64,000 nucleotides of DNA from Sycobia sp. Sy_11 (GCA_018907035.1 JACCIC010000030.1:487501-551500), one strand, 5' to 3'; shown: positions 48,946 to 61,210, numbered from the stretch's first letter. Notes: generated by a model not told the origin, from the sequence alone. Numbers and translations: made by a program.

Positions 48946-51900
48946 CAGCGAATTTAAAAAGTAAAATAAAAATATTTAAACATATCTATCCTAATGAACA
49001 GTTATAAATATTTACTTCGATATTCTTGACCTGTGATAAATATTAAGCTCAACAGAGTAATTGTTAAAAAAATTTGATGAGTTTTTAAGTGAATTTAAAT
49101 TACATTTAGTTTACAATATTTTCAAGCCCATCAAGAATATTAGTGTATTTTATATTACATTTTTTATAAACGCATACATCTTTTTTGATTACATAAATAC
49201 GTTTATTTAATAACATGTAAAGAAACGGAAAAAATAAGACATTTTCTTATCTTATCTGGTGTATGTATATTTAGTAAAAATCACCTTAAATAAAAAAATT
49301 GTTTTCTGATTTTTCTGTTTCAAATTTTGAGTCTTAAGACATAGCAATTTATTTGTGAAATTCGCTGTATGTAAGGTAAATAGGTTTGAAGGCTACACTA
49401 AAAAAAATTTTCAAATTTTCAATAAAAATTTATCTGAATAGTGTTAGAAAAATTTGTTTAACTGAAATAAATACATATTACATCTACAACATTCTTTCTT
49501 CAATTAATAAAACTATTTAACTAACACTATTTGTATAAATGTTTATTCAAATTCAGGAAAAACTTCAGTGAAAATTTCTATTCCTTTACAAAGAGCGGCA
49601 CAGGATTGCTGAACATAGGGCAATATTGTCGGAATTTTCTAAATTTGGCCCTCAGTACACGGAGAAAAAAGATCGTTGCGTTTACTCAAAAGTCATATGT
49701 TTATAATTTGAGCTGTCAAATAATGTAGTTCTTAAATTAGAGTTAACTTTATTGCTTGAGTAATATTATCCCAAGCAAATAATGTCTATGAGCTATACTT
49801 GTAATAGAAATTATGGGCGAAGATTTGACAGTACCTACAAATATTAATAAGTTTGTTTTTGATTATTGAGTAAGTTTAAAAATAGATTTTTGGAGAAATA
49901 TTTTTGCAAAATAGAATTGCTTGTAAATAAATTGATAGGTACATAACTGTAAAAATTGTTTTTATGTTGGAATACATAGTTATTCATTAATACATGGCTT
50001 TTTTGAAATACTTGTATTCATTTTGTAATTATATATTTATATCTTTAATTAACTGTACTAATTAATTATTTCAGTATTAAAATTAAATAGTTCATTTTAA
50101 AAAATTTCTAATTTTATAAGCTTTCTTATTGAACAAATTCTCTTTACTTCTAAATTTAGATTTTAAATAAAACTTAGTAACAATTTACTAATCTTTTGAT
50201 AAGTTTTTAATTTATAGTTTTAATCTTGTAATCTCTATTTGAATTTATTGCTCAGAACTCTCAAGAGATTTACAACATATTTAGTTTTTATTTTTCTAAT
50301 GAGAGTATCGTATTCACTATTGATTATTGTAAATTCAATTAAATTCAGTTAAAATAGGAATACCACTAAAACCTTTAGGTAAATATACATGTCGAATTTA
50401 CAGTATATGTCTAATTAAAACTTGAACAGATTTTTGAAAATAGCTTTCTTTGTGTTTATGTGAAAGTGTCGAATGATAATAAAATCAAGTGAATGCAGCT
50501 TTCTTTCTCTCCCTGTAGTGAAATTTATTAACACTAATTTTATCGACTAGTAAATAAAATTTTTGCAAGTGCTAGACTTTATTTAGTAATTATTAATGTA
50601 TTCGAATATACAAGCATTTAAATCATTTTGATGAATGATTTATAATTATCCTTTCTATAATTAAGTAATAGTACGTTTCGTTTGTAGATTCATGTTTTGA
50701 ATATTTTAAAATACCCAAATACATTTTAATTTATAATTAATTACGTAAACTAGTGAAATTAGGTTAATGGAAATTAAAACTCCTTGACAAAGATTTTCTC
50801 TTGTTATGTTCGAATACAGAAAAGTATAATTCTTTTAAGAAACTTTCTTTTTTAATATTTCATGATCAACATTATTGTGATTTCGATCTTATTATACTTT
50901 ATGACTACGAGCATGTGAATATGTCTACTGTGCAATGATCTGTTGAAGAATGAATTCGGGGGTTTCAACTAGCTGTCAGTGTAAATGAATTCGTAATAAG
51001 CGTAATTTTAAATCGAAATAAAACTTCGAAAAAAATGATTTTTTGAAATCAGGTCGAAGTATGTACTTGTAAATAGTAAATTATAAAAATTCTGCTTTAG
51101 AATTTTCTTTAAGAAAAAATTTTTTGCAGATTTTTTGAAGCAGCATTTTGACAATGAAATGTTGATTGAAACTGTTCGACAGGCATATTTTATTATAATT
51201 TAGATGATTTGTAAAACTGAATTGAATAGATCAATTTTTAACGGAAAATTGTCTTTTTGAATTGTACAGATTTGATTTTATGTATTTATTTTTCGTTCTC
51301 GAAATTTTGATTAATATAGACTATTTTAATTTATTTATTAAACAGAAATTTTTATAAAATTTTATAGTTCATACACCTTTTTCAATCAATAAAATAAAAC
51401 TCATTCTAAAGATCAAAAATATTATTTTATTTTAGAGGAATCTGAAGTTTCTAATTTAATTCCTATACAAATATTTACCAAATTTTGACTTTTCCAAAAA
51501 CTATTTATAAAGATCATTTATATTATTTGATAAGCATCGTTTATATATTTTTTCTAAATTTAATTGTAGAAAATATTTTTAAACTATAATATATATAACG
51601 ATAATTTTATTTAGTTTATTATATAGTTTTAACCTTTCCAATCTTTATTTATATATTTTAAATAATATTTTACCATGCAATTATGTAAATATTTTTTCTT
51701 TGTAAATATATAGTATTATTTGGTATGATGCAGTTTTTTATTACAATCTTTTTCTTTTTATAGAGTTGCATATGCACTGAATTTATAAATAATTCATGAA
51801 AATCTATATTAGTTAAAAAAACTATTTCGATAAAATTACTTATTCATGCTTAATAAGTTACTTTAGTTCCTTTAAATGTAATTGTCAATTTTAAAGTTTT

Positions 51901-51992
51901 AAATACTTATGAATGTTTCTTAAAAAATCAGTATATATAAATATTTTTCTATATTAAAATAAATCTTAATAAATCTGAAAATAAATAATATA

Positions 51993-52045
<53 letters not shown>

Positions 52046-52319
52046 TTATAATTTATTATTTACACTGTAAGATTTATTTTAATATAGCAAAATATTTTTC
52101 TACAAATTTTGAAATCTTTAAGTAAAATAAGCTTATCAGTTTTGATAATTTATGAAAATTTGTATATGTATAGTATTTGTGATATATTATCTGATATATT
52201 ATCATCAGGATGAGTATACATTTTAGATCTATAAAACATTTAGCCTATGCTATATTTGTAGACTAAATTATAGTTCCTCGACATTCCCCTTATGGTTTTT
52301 CCGTCTATATATTTTTTAT
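48946..52319. other. RING1-RPA2 intergenic spacer
   Basis: Very AT-rich, with few simple arrays and no coding potential. At about 49660 an ACACGGAGAAAAAA stretch resembles ends of some insect DNA transposons, but no partner was found. Otherwise I see nothing in it apart from the AT array at 52 kb. Confidence 0.55.
51999..52043. repeat. (AT)n microsatellite between RING1 and RPA2
   Basis: About 22 AT units; the only long AT array between 45.5 and 58.9 kb. About 140 bases later a 12-base unit TGATATATTATC is doubled (52180-52203). Confidence 0.97.
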
Positions 52320-52536
52320 TCACAGGTCAAAGTTTGCTATCCAGTTTGCCCGCGTGGTTTGCTGGCCCTGAGACTTGCTATATTTGAATTTGACCACGGT
52401 TTGACATTTCATATTTTCATTGTGCAATTTGGCGCCCGTAAACATTGAAGTTATTGTATTACGTATAAAATAATTCTGTTTTTTTTTCTTGCTTTAGAAA
52501 CATTATATATAAGTCTTTTATTTAAAAAGCAAAATC
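52320..52536 (+). promoter_or_regulatory. RPA2 promoter/5' UTR with an exact E2F site
   Basis: A locally GC-enriched stretch in a very AT-rich intergenic region. TTTGGCGC at 52428-52435 is an exact match to the E2F consensus TTTSSCGC, 102 bases before the ATG. RPA subunit genes are known E2F/S-phase targets. A strong pyrimidine tract ending in TTTAG (acceptor AG 52496-52497) and a GTAAAC at 52438 could bound a 60-bp 5' UTR intron, similar in size to the 65-bp coding intron. No good TATA box was fixed. Confidence 0.6.
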
Positions 52537-53351
52537 ATGTCGTGGAACAATTTTGATAATTCAATGCAAATTGAAGGAGGTTTTATGAATACAAGCGTGA
52601 ACGCTGGCGCCGGGAATGAGAACTCAAATATTAAAAGGGGGCAAAATATTGCACCGGTAATAATAGCTCACCTCGTTAGACATGGGGAAAAAATTAACAT
52701 TTGTGGTTTACCAGTAAAGACTATAACTTTTCTTGCTATTGTAAGAAAATTGGAAGCTTTAAGTACAAAAATTACTTTTGAATTTGAAGATGAGACAGGT
52801 AGATACTGGTTTTTATTTACATACGATTGTTTACTTTTATCCATTTATATGCTTTTTCTTTAGGGACCATTAAAGGAATTAAATGGTTAGATAGTGATAA
52901 AACTGATTACGAGTCTCCAGTCGAGCTCAATTCCTATGCTAGAGTTTATGGATTTATTAGAGAACAAAACGATGAAAAATTTGTACTTATAATAAATATT
53001 GAGCCTATGGAAAATTTGAACGAGTTACATAGACATTTGTTGGAAGTAACACTTATGACATTGGAAAGTACAAAACTGGAAAGTCAGGGAGGCATAACAG
53101 GTGATACATCTAATCAATTTAACCAGAGTGTTCAAAGTTATGGCGGTAGTGTACCTGGTTTAAATCCTCAACAGAATATGGTATTAGATATTATCCAGAC
53201 CAGTGATGCAGAGTACGGAGCTGAAAGGGATGTTATTAAATCCAAAGTTCCTCAAAATTTAGTATCTAAAGTTGATGAAATTTTAGATTTTTTGTCAGCT
53301 GAAGGTCATATTTACACTACAAAAACAGATGATTTTTTCAAGGCTATATAA
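52537..53351 (+). CDS. RPA2: Replication protein A 32 kDa subunit (2 coding exons)
   Basis: Exons 52537-52798 and 52864-53351 flank a 65-bp GT-AG intron and encode 249 residues (human RPA2 is 270). Residues 1-35 are a Ser/Asn/Gly-rich flexible N-terminus, the position where other RPA2 proteins are phosphorylated by cell-cycle and damage kinases. Residues about 38-150 are the OB fold (DBD-D), which binds single-stranded DNA and holds the RPA trimer together. The intron splits G88. A Gln/Asn/Gly-rich linker covers about 150-180. Residues about 185-249 are the C-terminal winged helix that docks repair and replication partners; the near-terminal FLSAEGHIYTT stretch is a family hallmark. The protein acts in the nucleus in replication, repair and recombination. 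The start is fixed by an in-frame TAA at 52510-52512. It lies 3.8 kb downstream of RING1 on the same strand. No breaks are seen. Confidence 0.96.
52799..52863 (+). other. RPA2 intron (65 bp)
   Basis: Short GT-AG intron (GTAGAT to TTTTCTTTAG), phase 1, splitting the codon for G88. Such short introns are common in insects. Confidence 0.92.
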
Positions 53352-53535
53352 GCCAATTAAGATTATCGATTATTTATATTTATTTATTTTATTGTGATTA
53401 TAATAATAAATAGAAATTTTGAACCTTTTAAATAATTATTAATATATATGGGCAAGTGTACTGTGTACTTATAGATTAAATATTTTATAAATATGAAGTT
53501 TAATATATTTCAAATAAACTAAATTATATTTTCTA
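53352..53535 (+). terminator. RPA2 3' UTR with two candidate poly(A) signals
   Basis: AATAAA occurs at 53405-53410, 54 bases after the stop, and again at 53513-53518. Either could end the transcript. The stretch is otherwise AT-rich without notable structure. Confidence 0.5.
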
Positions 53536-53686
53536 CAAAATACATATATTTAGAAGTTACTTTCAATTTGAAGACACCTCATTAATTTTTCTATTTTTTA
53601 ATAACATCAAATCTCATTATAAGCCTGAAAATACATGGAAAAACATTTTCTGTCTAAACTGACTATATGTTCAATTAATCGGGAAA

Positions 53687-53816
53687 CAAACTTAAATTAT
53701 AAGAAATTGTACTATAGTCATATCAGTAATTATTATAACTGTATACTATGATAATATATATATAGAGTAATTATAGTAATATAACTATAGTAAAATTTCT
53801 TATAAAATTATGTTTG
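53687..53816. mobile_element. Fold-back element, 130 bp
   Basis: The first ~38 bases (CAAACTTAAATTATAAGAAA...) and the reverse complement of the last ~38 (CAAACATAATTTTATAAGAA...) are about 85-90% identical, both continuing to TACTATAG then ATAT. Only about 50 bases separate the arms. It is AT-rich and lies about 340 bp after the RPA2 stop. This is typical of a small MITE or fold-back element. Confidence 0.7.
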
Positions 53817-54539
53817 AATCTTTATCTGAAAAAAATATACATATACACTTTGGATAAAAGATTTTACTCCTTGTTTCATGCAAACATTTGGTTTGTAGAA
53901 TTTACTAAAAACGGTTAATGTTAGATATATAAATTTATGCTTTATAATTTATTTAAGGATTGTTTATTAATTTTTTTTGTAAATTAAAATGTTTAATTTT
54001 ATTGTTAGTAAAAAACAATTAAAATTAAAAGCAAAAGACATATAAGAAATAAAATACATCATCAATCAACGTTTCATAATAAACAGGATCGGCGTTAGTC
54101 CTATGATCGCCCTTGACAAACAATTGTTTGTGCTACGCCACTTTAAAGTCCAGTTAAATGAAAACAAAAACCTAGACAAATTTAATTCGTTTCATTGCTT
54201 TAGTTTTCCATATTTCCTACTATTTCGGTATATTAACATTACGATCTCTTATAATTTAGTAAAAGAACAATAATAGCGAGATCTTTTTGAATTCGTGCAA
54301 ATATAAATTTAAACCGAATTCCGAATAGAAAAAATTAGAAATAAAAAAAAGGTTATAGATCTTAACTATTCTAGAATTTCGATTTACTCTAAAAACTGAA
54401 AAAAATCAATAAATATAACTTTACTGTGATATATACTTTACTGTGATATAGTATGGAGTGTTTGATCTCGTGTGTCTATTGCGAGTCGTGCTCAAATTAT
54501 CAAACGTATTTTAGTGATACGTACCGTAAATTAATAAAA

Positions 54540-54745
54540 TGTTTTTATCGGTCTTACTGTCGGTCTTATAGCCCTTTTTTATAATCACCCCCGTTGAAAT
54601 TTGAAATGGAAATTGCTATTAAAATTAATCATTGAATAAATAATAAAATAAAAATTAAATTAAAAATTAAAAATAAAAATAAAATAACGTATTACCTTTG
54701 ATGTTGTCCGACGCTTCTAGCCGCTCCGATTCATCTTCAGGAACT
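54540..54745 (-). repeat. Dispersed repeat family A, copy 3
   Basis: Read on the minus strand it starts with CTGAAGATGAATCGGAGCGG, then CGTCGGACAACATCAAAGGT, an AT-rich block, GGGGGTGATTATAAAAAAGG, and ends with GTAAGACCGATAAAAA. This matches the block order of the other family-A copies. It borders a separate inverted-repeat element starting at 54842. Confidence 0.75.
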
Positions 54746-54841
54746 AAACATAAGTACAATTTATACTTAACACATAAACTGGTATACGGGGCGTCTGAAG
54801 GGGGCAGGGGGCCATTTCGAAGAAATTTTTCGAGCCAGCGA

Positions 54842-55173
54842 GTATACACGGTGTCCGAAATACGCTTGTTCGCATCGTTGAATCGGTGAAATTTGAAATT
54901 AACAGCAAATAGTGAACGAAATCGTATCCCGCCGCATTCGGCAGGCCCCTCTCACTTCGGACAACACTCGAAAGTCTCCACGGCTCGTCTCGATTTCAAT
55001 GCTCCTCGATCGAGGGCCGAATTAGCGTTTGCTCGTTGGTTGACGATTATTGGCACGTGGTGCAATGGTGATTTGCAACTTTTCAAAATGCATACAATCT
55101 TTGTATGCGATTTTCCCTGCTCATTAACGATCCGGTAGTGAGAACAATCATGTTTAGGACACCTTGTATATAC
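54842..55173. mobile_element. MITE-like element with GGTGTCC inverted ends, 332 bp
   Basis: The left end reads GTATACACGGTGTCCGAAA and the right end, reverse-complemented, GTATATACAAGGTGTCCTAA. Both share GTATA and GGTGTCC with matching downstream AA/TTG positions. The interior is unusually GC-rich for its surroundings and has no coding potential I can recognise. The superfamily is not assigned. Confidence 0.6.
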
Positions 55174-57789
55174 GACTTCTGATTCGAGTGAAACAGTATT
55201 TTGTGCTATATTTTTGGATTTAATTGGATTTAAATTTTAAATACCTACAAATATTTCTCTTGTTAATATTTTAGTCTTTTTTTTGTATCATCTTCTCCCG
55301 CTCTTCCAATCTCTTTTTTACTCCTCGTGCCCGTCTTTTAATATTTCATCGTTCATTATCGCCCCCCCCCCCTGTAGTAAGTATTATGCATATTTTGCAT
55401 ACCCCAAAAGTCGGTCCTGATAATAAAGTATAAGTATAACTATATTACAACTACAAGACCTGATAAGAATATTCTAATTTTCAAAGCCATATATAGGTAC
55501 GTTTTGATTCGTTTATTTAACTGAGTTACATTCGGATTGCATATAGTAAAAAGGGTATAACCCCGTCTGACGAGTAAGGACCTCATCAATGATTCTTTCT
55601 AACTCTTCATTTTTTATATATAATGTAACTTTTTATATTGAACGAAACTGGTAAGTCTTGTAAATATTAGTATACGTACCAAATACAGAGATAATGTAAA
55701 ATGATCTGTATATAATCCGTATATACATCCTTATATATTATACTATAGTTCTTGTGCAACATCCTAAAAAATTTCGTTTAACGATACGAGTTTTTTCTCT
55801 CATTCGCATACTAGTGCATGTTATATAGTGCTGCGGTTAAACGTTCTTGGCTGCACATGTTTAATTTACTCTTGAGATTCCTTTTAGTTCCTCTTTCTCC
55901 CATTTTACGAATGGTTTCTTTTCTTCTTCTTCTTCTTCTTCTTCTTTTCTTCTTCTCGTCTGTATATACATTTGTTCTATGTACATTCTCCACGACATTC
56001 TGAGATTTCCTCTTATGTTTTTTTTTATATTTGTTTTACCTTGTTCTAGACTTGTATAAGCTGCTCTTAAACTATGACAACTTTTCGGCATATATACGAA
56101 TACCGGGATTAGTAGTACATATAGTATATGTACTACGAATATTTGTTTTATTATAAGTGTACATAAATTTGCATATGTCGATAAATCTATAGTGATTAAA
56201 GATTATAACGATTACTCCTTTGCAATTGATCAAGGAGCACGATCGCGTTTTAAAGGTAAATAATAGCATATATATTATGTAATCCTAGCGATCGTAAATT
56301 AATATACTTTGATTTCATATTTTTAAAACATTAAATATTTATTTTAACGCCAACTTGCATCTAAATACAACATAACGTGGTTTAATAGGAAGGTATTGGC
56401 TTGCTTAACACGATAAAAAAATTTTCCACGCAAATAACTAAATTGGAAATAAAAATGACCCCAAACAATTGTATTCCTGCGTATCTTTAAAATAAGAAAC
56501 TTTTTTTGCATGGAAACTTTTTCATTATATTAAGCAAGCCCATACCTTTTTATCCAGCCACATTATATTGCATTTTGATACAAGGTAAGGATATCATAAT
56601 ATATATATATATATCTTTTTTTCTATAAATTTTCATTTTTACTATTATCATAAATAAAGTCAAAACTCTATGTTCTAATTATGGTTGGCGTTTAACACAT
56701 AGATCCTTCTGAATTTGGACCAGGACATTTAATTATTATGTCTTACATAAAATTCAAAGCAAAGCTTTTTTTAAGTATAAAAAACAATAGAAATATACTT
56801 TCAACTGCACAGTGATCGAAAGATTGTATTCCAGTTTCAGCATAAATAGCTACAACGTCGTATGTTTTTAGTTTAGAAAACAATCTTTCGACCACGTTGC
56901 AGACGGTAAGAACCTTGCCATTTTGCTTTATCATTTAATCATTTAATTAATTTTAAATTGCAAAAAATTATATTAATAATTTGAATTAAAGCATAATTAA
57001 AAAATGACTTGCAGGAAACGTGCGACGCGCGTCGAGGGTTTGGAGCAATATATAGCCGCAATCAAAATATTGTGATCTCAAATTATTATCAATTCAAGGA
57101 TTGCCTTGATCTTTTCTATTAGATTTGAAATCATTTGGAAATTATAACGTTTACTTAAAATAGTTTTGAAGGCAGTCACGAGTCTAAGAGGATATTTTAG
57201 TCATTACTTTATACTTGATGTCAAGACTGTTATGTAATAAACGATAAAAAAAGTCAAAAACAAATAAGAAATATAATGTAAAAATAATTTTATTATTTCG
57301 AATTCACGTGTGTGCGTGTATTCACGCGCGCGCGCGTCGGGGTATGATATCAGATTATCCAGTGGAGATTTCTAAGCGGTGACTGTGTATGCCAGGATGC
57401 GCAAACTACTAATGAAAAATAATTGAGAACCAAATTACTTTTAACCCAACTACATTAAATTTCCTTCACTCGCGTAAACTCATCTAACCCAGACAGCACT
57501 ACGTCTGAAACAGTTTTAGATCAAATACTTAATAAATATTTTATTGCTACTATTTTAGCGAGCAATAACGCCCCGTTACTTAGCTTTAGAATGAAAGCCG
57601 GGATGTGAAAGCAAATAGCCACAAACATACTACTTATTTTCTAAAAGTTAGATCAATACTTTTAAATTGATAAAGTACCTATTCGTTTTTACGGTTTCCC
57701 GAAACTCCGGAAACGATCAAAAATATAATAAATAAATTTCACTGTGCCAAAAAATAAAAGAGCCTTCATAATATATTTCATGGCGTGTG
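55174..57789. other. Intergenic with small elements
   Basis: AT-rich. It contains a C11 run (55362-55372), a (TTC)n (about 55918-55945), the fold-back MITE at 56373-56566, a long-stem hairpin at 56812-56895, and a 12-base perfect palindrome CGACGCGCGTCG at about 57025-57036. No gene is recognised. Confidence 0.5.
56373..56566. mobile_element. Fold-back MITE with ~60-bp terminal repeats
   Basis: The left arm TAACGTGG...AAGGTATTGGCTTGCTTAA is mirrored by the right arm, which reverse-complemented reads TAATGTGG...AAGGTATGGGCTTGCTTAA. Similarity continues inward through TTTCCAYGCAAA. The arms make up over half of the 194 bases. TA at both outer ends could be a target duplication (Tc1/mariner style). 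Confidence 0.75.
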
Positions 57790-58090
57790 AATAACATGAT
57801 GATGCCAATGATTGTGATGACAATGATAATGATAATAATAACAGTAACGCTAATGCTAATAAAAGTATTGGTAACAATAACAATAACAAAATTAAATAAA
57901 AAGTAATAAGTAAAAACCTATAGTAAATAATATAAATAATGGTATTTGTGAATTGTATTAGAGAATAGTAATCGTGATTGGAATTCATGAATTGTATTGG
58001 CGAATCGTATTCGACATTGGTATTGCTCAATGGTATTCGTGAATGATATTTACGAATGGTAATGGCAGTAATAGTAATCCTAATGTTATC
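57790..58090. repeat. Diffuse TAATG/GGTATTCGTGAAT repeat
   Basis: Starts as degenerate GATAAT/TAACAA trinucleotide-like DNA and passes into diverged copies of a GGTATTCGTGAAT-like unit, for example GGTATTTGTGAATTG (about 57941), GGTATTCGTGAATG (about 58032) and TACGAATGGTAATGG. No regular period could be fixed by eye. Confidence 0.5.
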
Positions 58091-58664
58091 GTACTAGTTG
58101 GGGTTCGCGTACTGGTATAAAGTTCGCGTATTTTTTTTTCATTGTTAAAATATTGTATAAAATATATATCGTAACTAATGTAGGCACAATTACCATTAAC
58201 ATTTGAATATAAATATGTTTTGAAAAATGAATTTGTTCTCAAGTAGACCCTATAGAATTTATCTGTTTAATATTAAAATTTAATTTGTATACAAGTTTTC
58301 ACGCAATTTAATGTTGAAATTAAATAATTAGATCGAAGCTAATTATTTAATTTTTTGATCGATTAGCATTCGTTCATACAAGAGGAATCTAAAAAAAAAT
58401 TAGCGCAATCTAATTTTGATATTATATATTTTGATTTAATCAATATGATGAACACCTACATGAAAGTTAACCATGCAGCTTTTTACAACATTTTTAACAA
58501 ATGAATGGCTTCTATTGAAAGTTTTAATTAAATGTCTCAAACGTCCTAATAAATTTAAAAAAAAATGATTTTACATATATTTTTTGATTTAAGTTCTGTA
58601 ATTACTATAGCGAGTATGACAACAATGAACGACCTTAAGAAAAGTTTTGTATGAAATCTCCCTT

Positions 58665-58770
58665 GCTATTCAAACGCCAACTCAGCCGTGACCTCGATCT
58701 TGACCTTCAAGGTCATGCTAAGGTCAAGCTTTTTTTTTTAATTAGAACTCCTAATTAAAATATATATCCA
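58665..58770 (+). repeat. Dispersed repeat family B, copy 2, with nuclear-receptor half-sites
   Basis: The AAGGTCATGC...AAGGTCAAGCT...TTAGAACTCC block is colinear with 32130-32215. Four exact AGGTCA/TGACCT half-sites lie at 58689-58694, 58701-58706, 58710-58715 and 58721-58726. One is extended to TCAAGGTCA (58707-58715), a perfect FTZ-F1/ERR-type monomer site. Whether any is used is unknown. Confidence 0.55.
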
Positions 58771-60262
58771 GTCGATCACTGCTGGGCGCGACGAAAAGAC
58801 TAAAGTAAAATTTCAAAAGGCTAAAATTTGCTACATGTTTTTGTTTAACAATGCATACTTTCCAAAATATCCAGTAGGTGCAGAAATTTGTAAAAATTTT
58901 TTCAGAAAGGTGCAAAAATCCCGTACAGAAAATTTTTTCAAAGCCTATTCAATATATATATATATATATACACGCGCCATTGAAGTTTTAATCAGACCTG
59001 TATAAATATGATTATGCGCGAGAAGTGCATCTGATATATTCATGTGCACAAAAGGCTATAATCGAGTGCATAATTATTAATTATAATTATCTGCGCATGA
59101 TAAAATTATATATGCGCGATAAAATTCGCTGCTCATCAAGATGGAGGGGTGATAAAAACGATAAAACTATATCTACATCTCGATTTACATGCTCTTTTTT
59201 CTACATGAATTTTGATTTATTTCTTTTTTTTTTTTTTTTCTTTAAAGCTCCAAGTCTCAAATTTTTCAATTGAATGTTTGTTGGATCGGATGTAAGCAAA
59301 CAATACGCGACATTCAAGCCGAAGGTTATCTTGCGATTTGAAAAAATTCACAAATTCCGGAGTTACCCAAAGAGTGGAATTGTGCTTTCAGTAAATTAAT
59401 AATCATAGGAGATTAAAGCTTAACTCTTTCTACGATTCTATATCTGTGTTTTGCTCGCAGTGCTCGGCCATTTTTACGAGCCTCGCATCTTGTATATTTT
59501 TTTCGCCCCCCCCCCTCGTATTCAAGATTATATCTCGTATTCTCCTTTCTGGAAACCCCATGGAAGTTGGAAACAATTGCCACAACTCTTGTCAACATTC
59601 GGCGAGAAACCACTGGCCATCTTGGAATTATGCCGTGATATTCGTTTTGAAGGCGATTTGCGGATCGACTTAGCTTTCTCAATGGCAACTCGTACTTTTT
59701 ACCTGTGTTTCCGAAAGGAAAAAAATATTTTACAGTCAAATGTAGCCATCGCTCCGGGGATGCTTAAATTTTCAATAATACGTCAATTGCGTGCAACGTC
59801 AAGTTACATAGGGAAGCGGAATATGTGAGCACTACCGTCCACCGGGCTGTCTGCCTACACTTACGCACGTAATTACTACAACTTGCAATAATTAACAAAA
59901 CTATACGTATTCCCCGGACATTTGTGCATTCGGCAATGTTTCTGTGAAATTTTCACCTTTCTCGGAAACCCAGATAATAACTGGATCTCGTTAAGTTAAA
60001 AAGAAAAACCATATCATTTCGATCGCGAACAGAACAAATTCAAGATCACCATTGGATTCCTTGTTTTCTTAATTCTTATTCTAAAATCCTGCAAGGACCT
60101 TCTTATTACGATCTTTATTTCGCCGTTCTGCGATCGACGAAACATCTAGCGGTTTTTCGTACTTTTTTTTAACACCCTATACAAATCAGCAAAGGATCGA
60201 CTTTCAATCCAATATAAAACGTGTATATCTATCGGAATGCTTTCATTAAATTACGCTATACA

Positions 60263-60494
<232 letters not shown>

Positions 60495-61208
60495 GAGTTT
60501 AGGAACCCTAACAGTATAGCGCTACCGTTGTACAAACAGCAGACGACCGTATCACGAAACTCACGATTTTACAGTCTAAAAGGTTATAATAGCGTCAGCG
60601 GCTCGAAATAAAGCTCAGTGCCGATCGTTCCAATACTGTAAAGGCTATGTAGCAGCAGTTACGCTGAACGACTATAAAAAAAATCTACCGTTCAAATTCT
60701 CTTTTAATATCGTATTGGATTTGTAAACAATAAGGTAAATGTACGAGTATATGACTGGTATATTATACATTATAGGGCCATATATTATACAAGTTTTTAA
60801 TAGTTTCGACCATCAAATAGCCACTTATAATAAAAATAGTATCGATCAAGTGATAGCTTCAACGATAACAAAAAAATTGATTTAAAAAATCGCATTGTTA
60901 TTCGAAATCTAATTAATTAAATAAAATGTCAACTGCGCTACACGAAGCGCTTTATATGAAACAGTATGCAACTGTGCGTGATTATGCTGAAAAAATACGT
61001 ATACCAATAATCCAAAATTCGCTTCCCAGTGCACGACCCAATCTTCATTTTTAAAAAATTCAATGAGCATAATCAATACAGCCCGCGCATTATTTGATAA
61101 TACTTATTTTCATGTATAGATATATGGAATACCTCAAAGCTGCAATCGCTTTGGAAATAATTTCTAATGAAACAAAATTTTCACTTAATAAGAGAGTAGT
61201 CAATTATA

Positions 61209-61210
<2 letters not shown>

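Noticed and set aside
59451..59828. Plus-strand open frame of 125 codons
   Set aside because: It crosses a C10 run that is likely length-unstable, has competing frames, and no recognisable domain.
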